A stretch of DNA of 64,000 nucleotides from Chionis minor (lineage: Eukaryota; Chordata; Aves; Charadriiformes; Chionididae), in assembly GCA_013398295.1 (NCBI GenBank), contig VZSF01001924.1:62625-126624 (forward strand). Reading direction: 5' to 3'. The translations under genes and the position numbers were made by a program. Under the pieces are notes generated by a model that saw nothing but the letters and a program-made list of their open reading frames with translations, ran no database searches and was not told the origin of the DNA. This document shows, in pieces, positions 10,809 to 23,310 of this stretch (its first letter is position 1; each line of letters begins with the position of its first letter).

Positions 10809-13800
10809 CAGACTAACGTGTTGGCCAGTTTCCTGAGTATCTGCTGTGCACCTTCTGTGCATCAGTGCATCTACTGATCAGGAATAAGTAGATGAGGACT
10901 TATTCAGACAAGTGGAGGAAGCCTCATGTTCACAGGTTCATTGAAGTGTCAATCCCTAAGATGTAGGAAATATATAAATTAGATAGTTCAAATAATTTTT
11001 TTCCTATACTGACAAATACTTTCTCCCAGAGTAAGGCAATTCAACTCTTCTGGTCTTTTTGGATGTATTTATCATAGTTCATTTTATCCGGCAGAACCTT
11101 AAATCCCTTTTACTGTAGAGTAGATCTACTTCAAATAATTTCTAAATCCAGGAAATTTGTCATGTTGCCCTTTTCTGTCATGATAATAAATAAGAGCACA
11201 GTAAATTAATGTTTTGGTTTTCTTATTTGTAAAATAGTATGCCACCTAGGAGTAGTTTCATGCAATATGCTTAGCACTGTAGAATCTGCACCTCTTTTGC
11301 ACAAAAGGCTAAGAAAAAGGAGTAGTTTGTATTTGTTTGTATTCCTTTTGTGTATCTCTTCCTGTCCCTAATGGTCAATAGATACAGTTTTTTTCTTGTA
11401 AATTGTAAATTTGGTTTCCTGATACAGACTTCAGAGAATCTCAGGCTAAAGCTGTGAGGTGGCTCTGTCTATTTTTCCTGAGATTATTTACGTAAAAAAG
11501 GGAGAGAGGATTGCATGTCTAAATTAAGTTGTGTTAAACTAGACAAAGATTACTTAAAAAACCCCACTTCACTGTTAGAATTTATACAGTGGATTTACAA
11601 ACAAATCTTTGCATGCCACATATTACTTTGCTTGCTACTGGTAAAGTGACTTTTACCAGTTCTTTGTGCTGCAACAAACTCTCAACAGTCCACCTTCAAA
11701 CCCTTGGAAAAGTCTCTTTCTTTCCATTGCTTATGTGACTTGTCAGTGGCTGCTTCCTGACAGCATTAATAGTATCTTTTTTTTTTTCCACTTATGTTGC
11801 AGGTTGTCTATGTTTTGGAATTTCTGCACTTGAATATTTTTGGATATCTCTGTTGCCTTTCTTTGAACTCCAGATGATGTTGCCAATGGGACATAATCCC
11901 ACACAGGAAAATAAACAAGGTATCCTCTTTTGTTTAGCAGCACCTTTTAAAATTAAATACAAAACATACAGTCCAATGCAATTTTAAAATAAATAAATAA
12001 GTAATTTAGGCATCATTATTTGGGAGGATCTCACTTCTTATTTCTTATTGCCACCTGGGCAGAATTTTTGAAAGTACTCATTGTGCCTAGGTTTCTTAAA
12101 TCTTCAGAACAGATGAGGTTTGGTTCTGCTAGGTGAGAGAAAGGCTTGTACAGCTGCAAAGACTAGTGGATACCGGTGGCTATTTGCAAAGCCTGGCTGA
12201 AGCAGACTAGAGCAAAGGACTTGGAGGAGGGTAAGGAAGTGAATTCTCAGCTGAGATGCTGACGTTCTGAGGCAGAAAGATGGTGATCAATGGGAGAATG
12301 AGCCTCAAGTCTGGGAAAGACTGTTGCTGTGTGATAGTATGGCTTACATGCCACCAGACAAATGGGCTTCTTGAAAGCACGTGGCACAATAAGCCAGCTA
12401 AAACATGGTACAAAACATGGAAATAATTATTTTAGGAGGATCAGTGGTTGAGAAGAAGCATAAGAATAATGAATATGAAGTGAGACTATAATGAATGAGA
12501 AACTAAACAATGTGTTCAGGGATGGTAGCCTATTAGTTAAGATTTCTGATGCAAGATAATACAGAAAGGGAATAAGAATATTATAGCAGGAAAAGTGGAA
12601 AATGAGAACTGAACTATTCTCTATTTATTATCTTCAAAGCAGCATATCTTTAATTTATAAACAGGTGTGACAGTCTTTAAATATTCTCTGTATTACCTCT
12701 GTTACAACCGTCTTTCCTAATGAATAACAACCTAAACCATTACAAACTTCTCCAAATATATGTAAACCAATGATGTGGCATAAAATTGTGGATAATAAAG
12801 AGAATAATAAATGTATCATAGAAGCAAGGTATGTGCATGCTTGCGTAGTGTAGTATTTAGATTTCTCTAACCTGGTATTTACTCTGACAGCTTGAAAGGT
12901 GAAAAGTACAGTATTACATTGTCTATAATTTCCTGCAAGATAAATCTGAACATCTCTGTATAAATTGTAACTGTAATTTGCTAAGAAAAGCATGATTTAA
13001 ATCTACAATTACTGGTATTTCATAAGGTATTTCATAAGACATAAGTAAAGTCAAATTGTTTAATGAAGTCATAGTCCCCTGAGAAGCTTCAATACTCAAC
13101 AGCAGAAAATCTATTTTATAGCAGAATTTGATGATGATTTTCTGGGATACTGACTAGAGTAAAGAAAGACCTTATGTTTTCCTTTACTCTCATGTAATGG
13201 ATTTCTAGACAAAGTGGAAGCAAATAAAGTATACTTGATTACTTTTTTTAAAATTTATTTTACTTTTGGAATCATACAGTGATTATGGTATGAAAGAACA
13301 AGTTGATTCTATCTGTTTTACATAGGATGCTATAGTGTATTTATCACTGTAACACCTAGCTATCACCCAGTGCTTCATTAAACTTTTGGACTACATTTGC
13401 CATGTGCTGCTTGATTCCCTTTTTTTTTTATTATAAGAAAAAGTGTATGGCAGGAGGCATGCTTTGCATTGTTGTTGATATTGCAGCTCTGCTACTGTTT
13501 AGTGCACATGTTACTTTGTACTAATTTGGGAGAAAATAAGGTCAGAAGAAAATGCTTGTATTGCTGCCAAGTTTTGCAATGATTTTAGCTGTTGGGGAAA
13601 ATTATTTTTTGCAGATCTGAGTTGTGTTCTTTGTGAATAACATGTACAACCTCCATGCAGAAAGGCAGCAAACTGTTGATACCAGTCTTCCCTTCAGAAC
13701 TTCAGAAAAGTTTGACGAGAAATCATCTCCTTAAATATAAAGCCTGTGAAACAATTTGGTATTCTTTACTTTTCTTTTTTTTTTATACTGGGACAGGCAA

Positions 13801-14149
13801 AAAGTTTTTTCTAGTGCTATGTCCCCTAGAAGATCATGCGTACTTCCAACAGTCAGCTGTGAACCAGAGACTGTGTTCACAGTTTTTCAACCATGATTTT
13901 GCCTATTTATGTTTTGAACTCTTTTATACATTTTCTTTTATACCTTTGACTTCTAGAAGTTTGAACAGTAATTTGGTTCTACGCTTCAACTGCATGTTGG
14001 ATGAAAATTATTTACATTATTTAATGTTGGTTTTTTGTTTTAAACTGTTTCCTGATAATTCACAGATCTTTTTTTAGTTCTTGCATTATAAGAAAATGAA
14101 TAGTAGCTATTCCTTTTGTATACCATTCATGATTTTATAATAGTTTATC
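10809..14149. other. Unique AT-rich non-coding DNA
   Basis: No gene or repeat family was recognised. Frames of 112 aa (minus, 12655-12993) and 140 aa (plus, 13655-14077) exist, but their composition is that of translated AT-rich DNA, with no motif and no splice context. Confidence 0.55.
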
Positions 14150-14560
14150 TTATCTCACACCAGGCATCTTTCTTCCAATTGGAGTGTTATTAGCAATTCA
14201 ATTCTCCTTGTAAAGAAGCTATTTCATTTCTCAGATTATCCCTGTCACCTGTACGCTTTTTATATTTCTACCATACCTTTTCTGAGATGAGGAGATCAGG
14301 ACCCCACACAGTATTTGTCATAGGTACTTATCATGAGTTTACACCATGCCACAATACTGGTTTTGTGTGTTGATCTCTATTTTCTTTCTAGCATTCAGTT
14401 TGACTTCCTGACCTCTCTTGAGCAACAAAATTTTTTCATAAGGCTGTCTATGCTGCCTCTTTCCTTAGCATTAAATAGCTACTGTGTATACCAGGTATGC
14501 ATAGTTGGTTTGGTTTTTGTTTGTTTGTTTGGGGTGGTTTTAATTCTTTTTTTAGGTTTT
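14150..14560 (-). mobile_element. Old, heavily diverged CR1 remnant
   Basis: Read on the plus strand, the order of segments matches the reverse complement of an ancestral amniote CR1: 'gagatgaggagatcaggacc', then 'cacacagtatttg', then 'accatgccacaatactggtt', then 'ctagcattcagtttgac', then 'ttcataaggctgtctatg'. All are decayed but collinear. No coding capacity remains. The ends are approximate. Confidence 0.6.
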
Positions 14561-14761
14561 TTTTCCTTTTATTTCATTGTGTGTTTACTGACATAGACTT
14601 TCATCAGTTATGTTACTTCCCAGTCAGCTGTTATTATAGGCAATTCTTTTTTGGTCAGGTTTTTTTTTTTAATAATCTTTTCCCCTTCCATTGTGGAAGC
14701 TGCACAATTGCTTTCACCCTTTGCTTCCAATCTTGTAGCGGTTAGTAATCAGTAAGTATCC

Positions 14762-14829
14762 TATTATTATTATCATCATCATCATTATCATCATCACCAT
14801 CACCATCATCATCATCATCATCATCATCC
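14762..14829. repeat. (ATC)n trinucleotide microsatellite
   Basis: A mostly ATC/CAT repeat of about 68 bp begins with a few TAT units and has occasional ACC or ATT interruptions. The imperfections suggest it is less unstable than the CTTT tract at 1816. Confidence 0.95.
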
Positions 14830-15020
14830 ATAGCATAGTTTCTTTAAAAACCACTGACACTGCACTTGAGCAAAACCTTTTAGAAATTCAGGTGTACTGT
14901 ACTGTTCTCTCATAATCAGTTTTCTAATGTCTTCTTTGTCCTAACCATGCTCTAGATATTCAGCTTCTGATACATTTGAGTATTTTGTCACCTTAGCAAA
15001 TCTTTACTAAAAATCTCTTT

Positions 15021-16757
15021 TGTGGTGGATTGACCCTTGCTGGATGCCAGGTGCCCACCAAGCGGCTCTATCACTCCCCTCCTCAGCTGGCCAGGGGAGA
15101 CAAAATATAACAAAAGGCCTGTGGATTGAGATAAGGGCAGGGAGATCACTCACCACTTACTGTCATGGGCAAAACAGACTTGGGGAAAGCAGTTAAATTT
15201 ATTGCCAATCAAATCAGAGTAGGATAATGAGAAATAAAACCTAAATATTAAATCGCATTCCCCCCACCGCTCCCTTCTTCCCTGGCTTAACTTCTCTCCT
15301 GATTTCTCTACATTCTCCCTCTGAGCGACGCAGGGGGATGGGGAATAGGGGTGCAGTCAGTTCCTCATACATTGTCTCTGCTGCTTTTTCCTCCTCAGGG
15401 GGAGGACTCCTCACACTCTACCCCTGCTCCAGCGTGGAGTCCCTCGCATGCGAGACAGTCCTCCATGAACTTCTCCAATGTGAGTCCTTCCCACAGGCTG
15501 CAGTTCTTCGTGAACTACTCCGGTGTGGGTCCTTTCCATGGGGTGCAGCCCTTCGGGAACAGACTGCTGCAGCGTGGGTTGCCCATGGGTCACAAGCTGT
15601 ATTGGGTCTGGCTGAGGTGGGGTTAATTTTCGCATAGCAGCCCTCATAGTGCTGGGCTTTTTATTGGTAGCTAGAAAGGTGTTGATAACTTTCGGCTGCT
15701 GCTGAGCAGTGCTCACACAGCATCAAGGCTGTCTCTCCAACATTTTTCTCCTCACCAGTAGGCTGAGGGTGAGCCAATATCTTGGGAGGGATGTAGCCAG
15801 GATAGCTGACCTGAACTGACCAAAGGGATATTCCATTCCATATGATGTCTGGTCTGCAATAAAAGCAAAGAGAAAGTAGGAGAAAGGGACGGGGGAGAGG
15901 GAGCATTTGTTCTTTACATTTGTCTTCTGAAGCAACTGATACAGGTACTGAAGCCCTGCTTCCAGGGAAGTGGCTGGACATTGCCCGCTGATGGGAAGTA
16001 GAGAATAATTCTTTTTTTTTGTTTTCCTTTGCTTCTGTGCGCTGACTTCACTTTTGCTTCATTAAACTGCCTTTATCTTGATCCACGAGTTTGGGTTTTT
16101 TTCCATCTTATTTTCTTTCCCTCTGTCCTGCTGAGGAGGAGAGTGATAGAGCGGCTTGGTGGGCACTGGGCATCCAGTCAAGGTCAATCAACCACACACG
16201 TCCTGCCAGCACCCCTGCTCTAGTGTGGGCACCTCTCTCCACAGATCCACAAGTCCTGCCAGGACCCTGCTCCAGTGCAGGCTCTCTGCAGGGTCATAGT
16301 CTCCTTTAGGCACATCCACCTGCTCTGGCCTGGGGTCCTCCATGGGCTGCAGGCAGATATCTGCTGCACCATTAATATTAACGGGCTGCGGGGGGACAGC
16401 CTGCCTCACCATGGTCTTTACCATGGACTGCAGGGAAATCTCTGCTCTGGTACTTGGAGCACCTTCTCCGCCTCCTTCTTCACTGACCTTGGTGTCTGCA
16501 GAGTTGTTTCTCTCACATAATCTCTTCTCTTCTGGCTGCTGTTGCTGTTGTGCAACAACTTTTTCCCCTTCTTAAATATGTTATCCCAGAGGTGCTACCA
16601 CCATTGCTGATGGGCTCAGCTTTGGCCACTGGTGGGTCCATCTTGGAGCTGGCTGGTATTGGCTCTGTTGGAGACAGGGGAAGCTTTTAGCAGCTTCTCA
16701 CAGAAGCCAACTCTGTAGCCCCCTGCTACCAAAACCTTGCCACGCAAACCCAATACA
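15021..16757 (-). mobile_element. Solo LTR of an avian endogenous retrovirus, split by a nested LTR
   Basis: On the minus strand the element starts TGTATTGGGTTTGCGTGG at 16757 and ends in ACCACA at 15021, the TG...CA ends typical of retroviral LTRs. It has a TATA-like 'catatttaagaagg' near its first third and an AATAAA-type signal near 15196-15240. No gag, pol or env sequence accompanies it, so it is a solo LTR left by recombination. Without the inserted element it is about 1.13 kb. It contains a series of related short GC-rich units ('ctccagcgtgg' variants) between about 15420 and 16340. No convincing target-site duplication is visible at the ends. I recognise it as a common avian LTR type, but I do not assign a family name. 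Confidence 0.88.
15598..16196 (+). mobile_element. Solo LTR nested inside the LTR at 15021-16757
   Basis: This roughly 600-bp plus-strand LTR starts TGTATTGGGTCTGGCTGAGG and ends AACCACA. It has an 'aataaaagc' near 15859 and an ATTAAA polyadenylation-type signal near 16061. It interrupts the outer LTR between 'gggtcacaag' and 'cctgccagc', which are adjacent in intact copies as I remember them. The flanking pentamers CAAGC (15593-15597) and CACGT (16197-16201) each differ by one base from CAAGT, fitting a worn 5-bp target duplication. The last 65 or so bases closely match the 3' end of the outer LTR read on its own strand, so the two families are related. Confidence 0.87.
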
Positions 16758-19112
16758 CATATCTATTGTAGCTTTCTTTTAACTTGTCAGAGCTTATGTT
16801 GTGCTATATCTCACATAATCATAATTATGTGATAAAAATTTCTAATTTATGAAGGATGCCTTCCGACTTATAATACACTTTTTGTTTAACCAAACTGTTG
16901 AAATGTTGGGTTCACTTATCCTTTAAAGACTATATTGATATTTTGATATTCATTTAATTTCAACTTCTAAATAAGTATATTTGAACAATCTCTATACCAT
17001 TCATATTTTTTCCTTTTAACTAATTGTTTAAAATATTTTTAAAATTATTTTTATATTTTTTAAAGTAAATTAATATAGTTCATTTATTTAATGTTTTAAT
17101 TTCTTAGATGATATTGAACTTGAGTATATCGTGGTCTTCAAGTGTAGCATTCTCCACCAGATCCTACGCGGTACTGAAGACTAATCTCTCTTCTTGTGTG
17201 TTCTCTCACTAATCACTTGAAACAGTCATTGATAGAAGGCATAAGTGTCACATCGCCAGTTGATGTAATATTATGCAGTCTACATATGCCTACTAAATCT
17301 TTCATTAATACTGTCTCTGACTTCATAGCAAATTACTGTCATTGTTGCCATCCTGAGTGTTTAGGCAACGCTATAACCCCAAGATAGTTTCCGTGTTAAT
17401 ACAGATGATTTATAGTTAACCTGATTTAATGCATGGCTCCTTTCTTCTACTGGTCTAACTTGTCTGTTGTCTCTCTATAAATTATACCTTGTCGTCCCAT
17501 TCATTATCACCTTCTAGTTAATTTCTGAGATGCACAATAAATCTGAATTAAAAAATACTGTTATATAAGATCTTAACATGTCTAAATGACAAAATAAATT
17601 CATAACATATGTAGGCTTTGATCTGAATAAACCGACTTCTAAAATCTTTGAAAACTAGATTGGATCACTGCAGCCTGGACTCTTTTTCATTTATTGCATG
17701 TTTTAACTGAGAAATGGTTTAGACAAAGTAAAAATGTCAGACATAAATATAATTCCTGTGTCTGCTTAAATTGGCCAAATTTAACATGTCTACTGGGATT
17801 AATATATAGAACTGAAGTTAGTCCCTCAAAGTGAAAATCACTCAGGAGATCATAGAAGCTGAGGCCTGTGTCAAAATATTTCTTCAGAGGGTCATATATT
17901 AGGCAGTATCTGTCCCCTGTGTTTTACAAGACCCTCTGCTATAGCTATCAACTCTAACAGTAATATTTGGCCTTTCCATAGCTGCACATCTTCAGAACAT
18001 TACACATATACTAATAATCTTCACTAAGTCCCTCTGAAGTACGTGTGCATTATTGAACAGTTTTTAATTACGCAATTACAAGATAATCTAATAATGCAAA
18101 ACAGTGACAATTGTATAAACTTGTTTCTTGTGCACTGGAGATTGTTTCAGATATTGTTTAACATTTTAACAGATGACAAAATGACGTCATTTCTTTCTTT
18201 CAAAAGCAAAAGGAAAAATATTCATTGTGCTTTCCCAAAAATTTAGGAATATGTTTTTTTGAGAAGAAATTGTTTATAGTAATTTATCCAGGCAAAAGAA
18301 CATCTCATGAGGTCAAAGGGAAAATAAATTTTAAAAAAAGTCTCACTGAAATCTATGCTGTTACTGGTATAGGTGGCTAGTATCCTGAACAGTGTTTATA
18401 CAAGTGCAACTATGATCAGTAGAGTTAATTAAGAATTCAGTAGTTACAGAGTAATATTTTTAATAACCAGAAGCAAAAAACTAGTTTTAAAACTTTAATT
18501 CTGTCCCTCAACCACACTTTTTCTGAACTAACAGTAATCAGTTCTTGCCTGAAGTTCGGCAATAGCCTGGCCATAAACCTTTTTCTATAGTGCTGCATCT
18601 TCAAATCTGAAGCTGGGAACAGGGACGTAAGTATCTGGTAAATGTTGATCAAGGAGATCAACTCTTCTATACTTTGGAATCGCAGTGAAGGAATGAAGCT
18701 TCTCATGGCATTTATTCTAGGGATCTAGCAATGTTCAGAAACTAGTCTGGATGACTACACAGGCATTTATGTAAAGAAAATTTTGCCCACTGGAGTCATA
18801 ATTAAAGAAAAAAAGACTAGCTTTGAAAGTTTTCAAAATGTTATGTCTAAATATCACTGTTGCAAAGAAAATATAAGCTTTATTTAATCAGTAGAATAAA
18901 ATCTAGCATCATTTGTAAGAACTAGTTGTCTGTGTGTGGGTGCACTAAGGTAGGCATATGAAAAGTCTTCACTGCTTTCTCCACCCACAAATAAACCTTT
19001 TTATTTAAGTAAGCATTGAATCCTTCTGTCCTTCCTGAAAACCTGCAGCTCCTCTGAAGACTGAGATAAGCCAAGCAACTCATATTACCAGTTGCACACA
19101 GAACTAAGTGAA
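16758..19112. other. Unique AT-rich non-coding DNA
   Basis: No gene was recognised. A palindromic CRE core (TGACGTCA) occurs at about 18183-18190, with no other promoter signal nearby. Confidence 0.55.
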
Positions 19113-19218
19113 GTAGTGCATATAAAAATAATTTAAAAAACCAATGGAACGATACAGAAAAGATTAGCATGGCTCTGGCTCAAAGATTGCATGCAAATTC
19201 ATGGATGGAGAGAATATT
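19113..19218 (+). pseudogene. U6 spliceosomal snRNA pseudogene
   Basis: The central block 'ggaacgatacagaaaagatt' followed by 'agcatggctctggctcaaag' and 'gcatgcaaattcatgg' matches the highly conserved U6 snRNA core (normally GGAACGATACAGAGAAGATTAGCATGG...). The catalytic ACAGAGA box reads ACAGAAA. The 5' hairpin region (19113-19142) is badly decayed, and the 3' end lacks the normal terminator run of T. It has no visible Pol III promoter elements at the expected upstream spacing. It is therefore a dispersed, dead U6 copy, a kind that is common in vertebrate genomes. Confidence 0.9.
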
Positions 19219-22139
19219 TCTTCCCTGACAGCAATTGGCCCTACTTACCTGGAAGAACAGGCTTGGAAGGGAAACCTTCTGAAGGCATGGAAGGTAACTG
19301 GGTAGACAGACTTTAATACAACCTTCAAAGACACCGGAAGTTCCTAGGATAAAGAATGGCTCTGCAAACTTTCAGGCAGGCCTGCGAAAAAATGCTTTCA
19401 AATCTCTTGTTGGTCTGTCTCAACTAGGAGAGTCATGTTTTCTCCCTTTAAAAGATAACTTACTCTAATTTGTATTCTAATAAAATCTGGGCATTAAAGA
19501 TTCATAGACCCTTTGCTCTACTTACTTTCAGAAAGAGTTACTGGCAGCTCAGCCTATGCATTTGATCTATACATAAACCAAAATCTTTTAGGGTGGAAAC
19601 TACAGCTTCTCTGTGTGATTACATTTATTAATCTTCCCTAGCACTAACAGCACATCAAAACATTAGGCATTTCACTGTATGAGACATCAATTCTGTCCCT
19701 GGCTCAGGTAATGGAGTTTCTTGATTGCCTTAATATTCTTACGTGCAGTACACTGTCAGTAAGCAGAGAAGTCTCTGAAGTAACTTAGACTGGAATAAAA
19801 TCAGCAGTTTCATCATCTAGATGAAGTTATTTAAATAATGATGCTTGCACTGTGAGAAACCAGATCGGTTGAGAAAACAGTAAGATAGATACTTTTTGTT
19901 TTTTGTCCATTAAGCCAAAGCTTTCACGCACAAGGCCATTAATCTATTCCTACGTTTCACTCTGTTGTTATAGATTTAGTATAAGTTTCATTCACTCACC
20001 CATTTAATGACCAGACTTGCATTATCAGTACAGGTATAGGCATCAGCAAATTCACTTTTATCATATGCTTGCTTCTGCAGTTTTTCATAAATATTATAAA
20101 ATATTGTAAATGCTCATTCAAAATCTCTATGTACAATCAATTTTGAACCACTCATGAAAGAGATTTTTTTTAGTGGAGTGCACTAGTATTTTTCTGTATA
20201 TGCATGGAATATTTTATTATTGCTGTGATTAGTATTAAGGAATTGGTGCCTGCAAGATGGCAGACATCATCAGAAGGACTAAGGCCTCCACAATACTTTT
20301 TTGTAGCAAAATACAAGTCTCTTGTGTCCCCTGTATATATTTTTTAAGCACTAGGAATCAGTACACGTGTTTTAGCACAAATTATAAATTAAATGATCCA
20401 CACATCCTTGGAAAATGATTGCTGTCATGCTTTGCAGTAGACATGCACTTACTGCAAATTATACTTCGTTAACAAATGTGGAAGAGTACATGTTAAAAGC
20501 AATGCCATTCCTTAAAGCTTTTAAAGGGCAACATGTCAGTTGCTAATGTACTTGCTATAATTTCTCTAAATGTTTACAAAGGACAAAACGGCAGACTTAA
20601 TGCAGATTACGATTGCAAGTGAGAACAATGAAGAGAACACAGATGCATTCCAAGGGATTTGATTTAAAAAAAAAAAAAATCCCAAACATTTAATTTGGGC
20701 AGTTAAACACATTGCTGTTCATATTATTTTTGTGTTTAACTGAACTAATTGTTCCACTATAGACACAACTGAATCATTCTGCTCAAGGATAATATGAAAA
20801 TAGATGTTTCACTACACTTGTTGCAAATTTAGTAGTGATGTAAGTTTAGTGAAAAAGTACAAGAGCTCTGTTTATCATCATTGATACAAGTTGAAGAATT
20901 AACTGGTTTCACTTGATCCAAAGTTGGAATGCTATGATTTAGGAAGTATAAAGAAAAAAGGGAAAACAAACAGACTACTGTTTATCAGTCTAAGACAAAC
21001 ACTACTCAAAATAATATGGTTGAAATGAAGTCTTCATATCTGGGTAGGTAATCTTTCCTTTCTAGGTTTGCATTTTGGAGGCTGTGTGACACATGATTCT
21101 TGGTGGAGACTGACGTTCTATTCCTGTAAAACCCAGTAAAAGTTGCAAGTGATTTGTTTCTTACTAATTCTGCTCACTTTTAATCTAAAGAGAAATCCTA
21201 GCTTAAACAAACAGGTTTGAAAACTTTGGATTTCAAGTCTGATGCAGAAGTTTTCATCCACAAATATAAAAGCTATCTGTAAAGGGCTATTGCATTTACT
21301 GCCCATATGGGAAATCTGACTCTTAAGGTATTAAGGTGACTTAAGTATGGCTGCAGACCAGATTTGGAGTGAAGCTAGAAAGGAAATCAAAAGTCTTCTA
21401 TTCCTTGATCAGTGTCCTGTTCATTGGACCACAGCCTTTTATCCTTGCTCTTTCCACATGGGAAATTATTTAGGTGCATTAGGAGTTTCTTGTGTTGTGC
21501 TCTTTGTGTTACTCCTTGAGCCTCTGTGAGGGTGGAATATGTTGCTGCTTTCCAATGGCCGTGTATTTTGTCTGGTGTGATAGTAGTGAAAGCAGAGAAG
21601 CATTGATTTATTTTCCCCCTCCACCAACAAAAGAGAAAGAGGTGTGCTATATAATTTTAACACAGCACTAACAGAAGTCATCACTAATATCACAACCCCT
21701 TCACCTTTTTTACCTGCCAGCAAAGTCAGAATTTAGGAAACCTCTCTTGCATTAATGGATTTGAATGCTTAAACTGTAACTAGAAAGCTTGACTACTGAT
21801 TTATATTCAGACTTTCCGAAGGCATTGTCATGGAAGGATTCAAACTTTTAAGTTGTGACTTGCCTCTCAGGCTTATGACACGAATATTATGTACTAAAGA
21901 TAAAGTCCTGTCATTATTTTACACAGCAGAAAGAAAGAGAAAAATAAGAAGCTGAAAAAGTTGATGAAGGAGGAGGCTTCTCATGTTTGTTACATGATAA
22001 AGCTCAGTTCATTGTAAAGTTTACACATGTTGTATCAATATATAACTGGAATATTTTATATTCTGGAATATATATATTCAAGAATTCTCGAAGTACACAG
22101 TGCTAATTCTTTACTGTTTTACCATATTGCTTGCTATGT
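19219..22139. other. Unique AT-rich non-coding DNA
   Basis: No gene or repeat family was recognised. A CCAG|GTAAGT-like donor on the minus strand at about 19246-19252 has only a short open, proline-containing frame before it, too little to call an exon. Confidence 0.5.
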
Positions 22140-23310
22140 CTGCTAATCTTCTGAGGAAGAGGAGAGCAGAAAGACACCTGGGACCTTGAGACTGCCTCAC
22201 AGTGTGTCCCATCCTCTATATGGCCACAACCAAAATACTTCCCTGTCTGATGCAAAATACTGGAATTTGAGAGTCACAGGGTGCCAAAAGTATAGGTGAA
22301 ATCAGCAGTTCCTGTTTGTTCCCTAATGTGGTTAGAGTCTCCTCAGAAACTGAGTAACACCTGCATTATGCGTTTTGTCTTCGTTTGAGCACTGGGACTG
22401 TGCCTGCTGACCCACTCTGGGCAGAGGTCTGCACTGGGAGGCAGCTAGCATTGGATATACTTCTTTCTACAGACTTGTACTTCACCATCTGCAAAGTATT
22501 ATTCATTTGGATTTACGACTGAAGCAAAGAGGCTGGGTCCCAGGGACTGGGTATCTTTTGGGAGGCAGGCTGTGGGAACTGCTTTCACTGGACCCTGGTT
22601 CTCCCAGGAGCAGGGGAGAGTGGTACCCGTGCACCTGCGCTTTGACCTCAGTGGAGAGGTGGGAAATATCGGCACTTTTTCACCAAACCTTGTGCTTGCC
22701 TCCCCTTGGGAGAAAGAGAAACAGTCAGCTCTGCAGCTGGGGTGGCAATACCAACTGGGAAGCAATGCTGTTGTTCTCACCTTAGTCTGACACCAGCTGG
22801 CACAGTGATTCTCCATTCTCCTGGTTCTAGGAAACAGCTGCAAAGTATCTCTCTAAACTTGCTTTTCCATGCTGTCCATCTCATGTATCTGTTTGGCATC
22901 ACGCGGTGATATGCGTGAGATGCAAGATCCCACAGAGTATTCAGACCTATTTAACAGTGTGGAGACTAAGCAAGTTAGGTACAAACCTGGGGTCAAATCA
23001 AGTTTAAATATGTGGTATAGAAGTAACCTAGTATGCTAGCCATTTCCTTATCGTTTAGATGTGACTGACTGTCAATATGAGAGCACAGGACCTTCAGCAG
23101 GATGGGTGCAACCCAGCCTGTATCTCTTCACCTAAAGGTGAAGACAGTATAGATTGCAGCCAAGGAGGAAGGGGCAGTGTTGTGGGGAATGAATCTTGAT
23201 GGGGAGGGCAGGAGTGTGGGTGAGGAAATAATTCAGATTTCCTTAGGTGCGTGAAATGGTCCTGCTTTCCTAATTCAGAGTGGAAAATGCCTCCTTGCCT
23301 CAACGCTCAG
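22140..23310. other. Moderately GC-richer unique segment, unknown
   Basis: Base composition rises noticeably around 22400-22830, and several overlapping frames stay open (up to 114 aa on minus, 92 aa on plus). Neither strand gives a recognisable protein or repeat. The overlap of frames on both strands suggests few stop codons because of composition rather than coding. Confidence 0.4.

Noticed and set aside
12655..14077. Frames of 112 and 140 codons in AT-rich DNA
   Set aside because: Residue composition follows AT-rich triplets, with no motif, no splice context and no repeat identity.
15338..16575. Several 70- to 106-codon frames in the nested LTR region
   Set aside because: They lie in LTR sequence, overlap on both strands and cross the insertion boundary, so they are composition effects.
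18183..18190. Palindromic CRE core TGACGTCA, also at about 62928
   Set aside because: With no promoter, CpG island or transcript nearby, an 8-bp match is expected by chance about twice in a window of this size counted on one strand.
19246..19320. CCAG|GTAAGT donor-like site on minus with a short proline-containing frame
   Set aside because: The open stretch is only about 20 codons and the upstream pyrimidine tract is weak.
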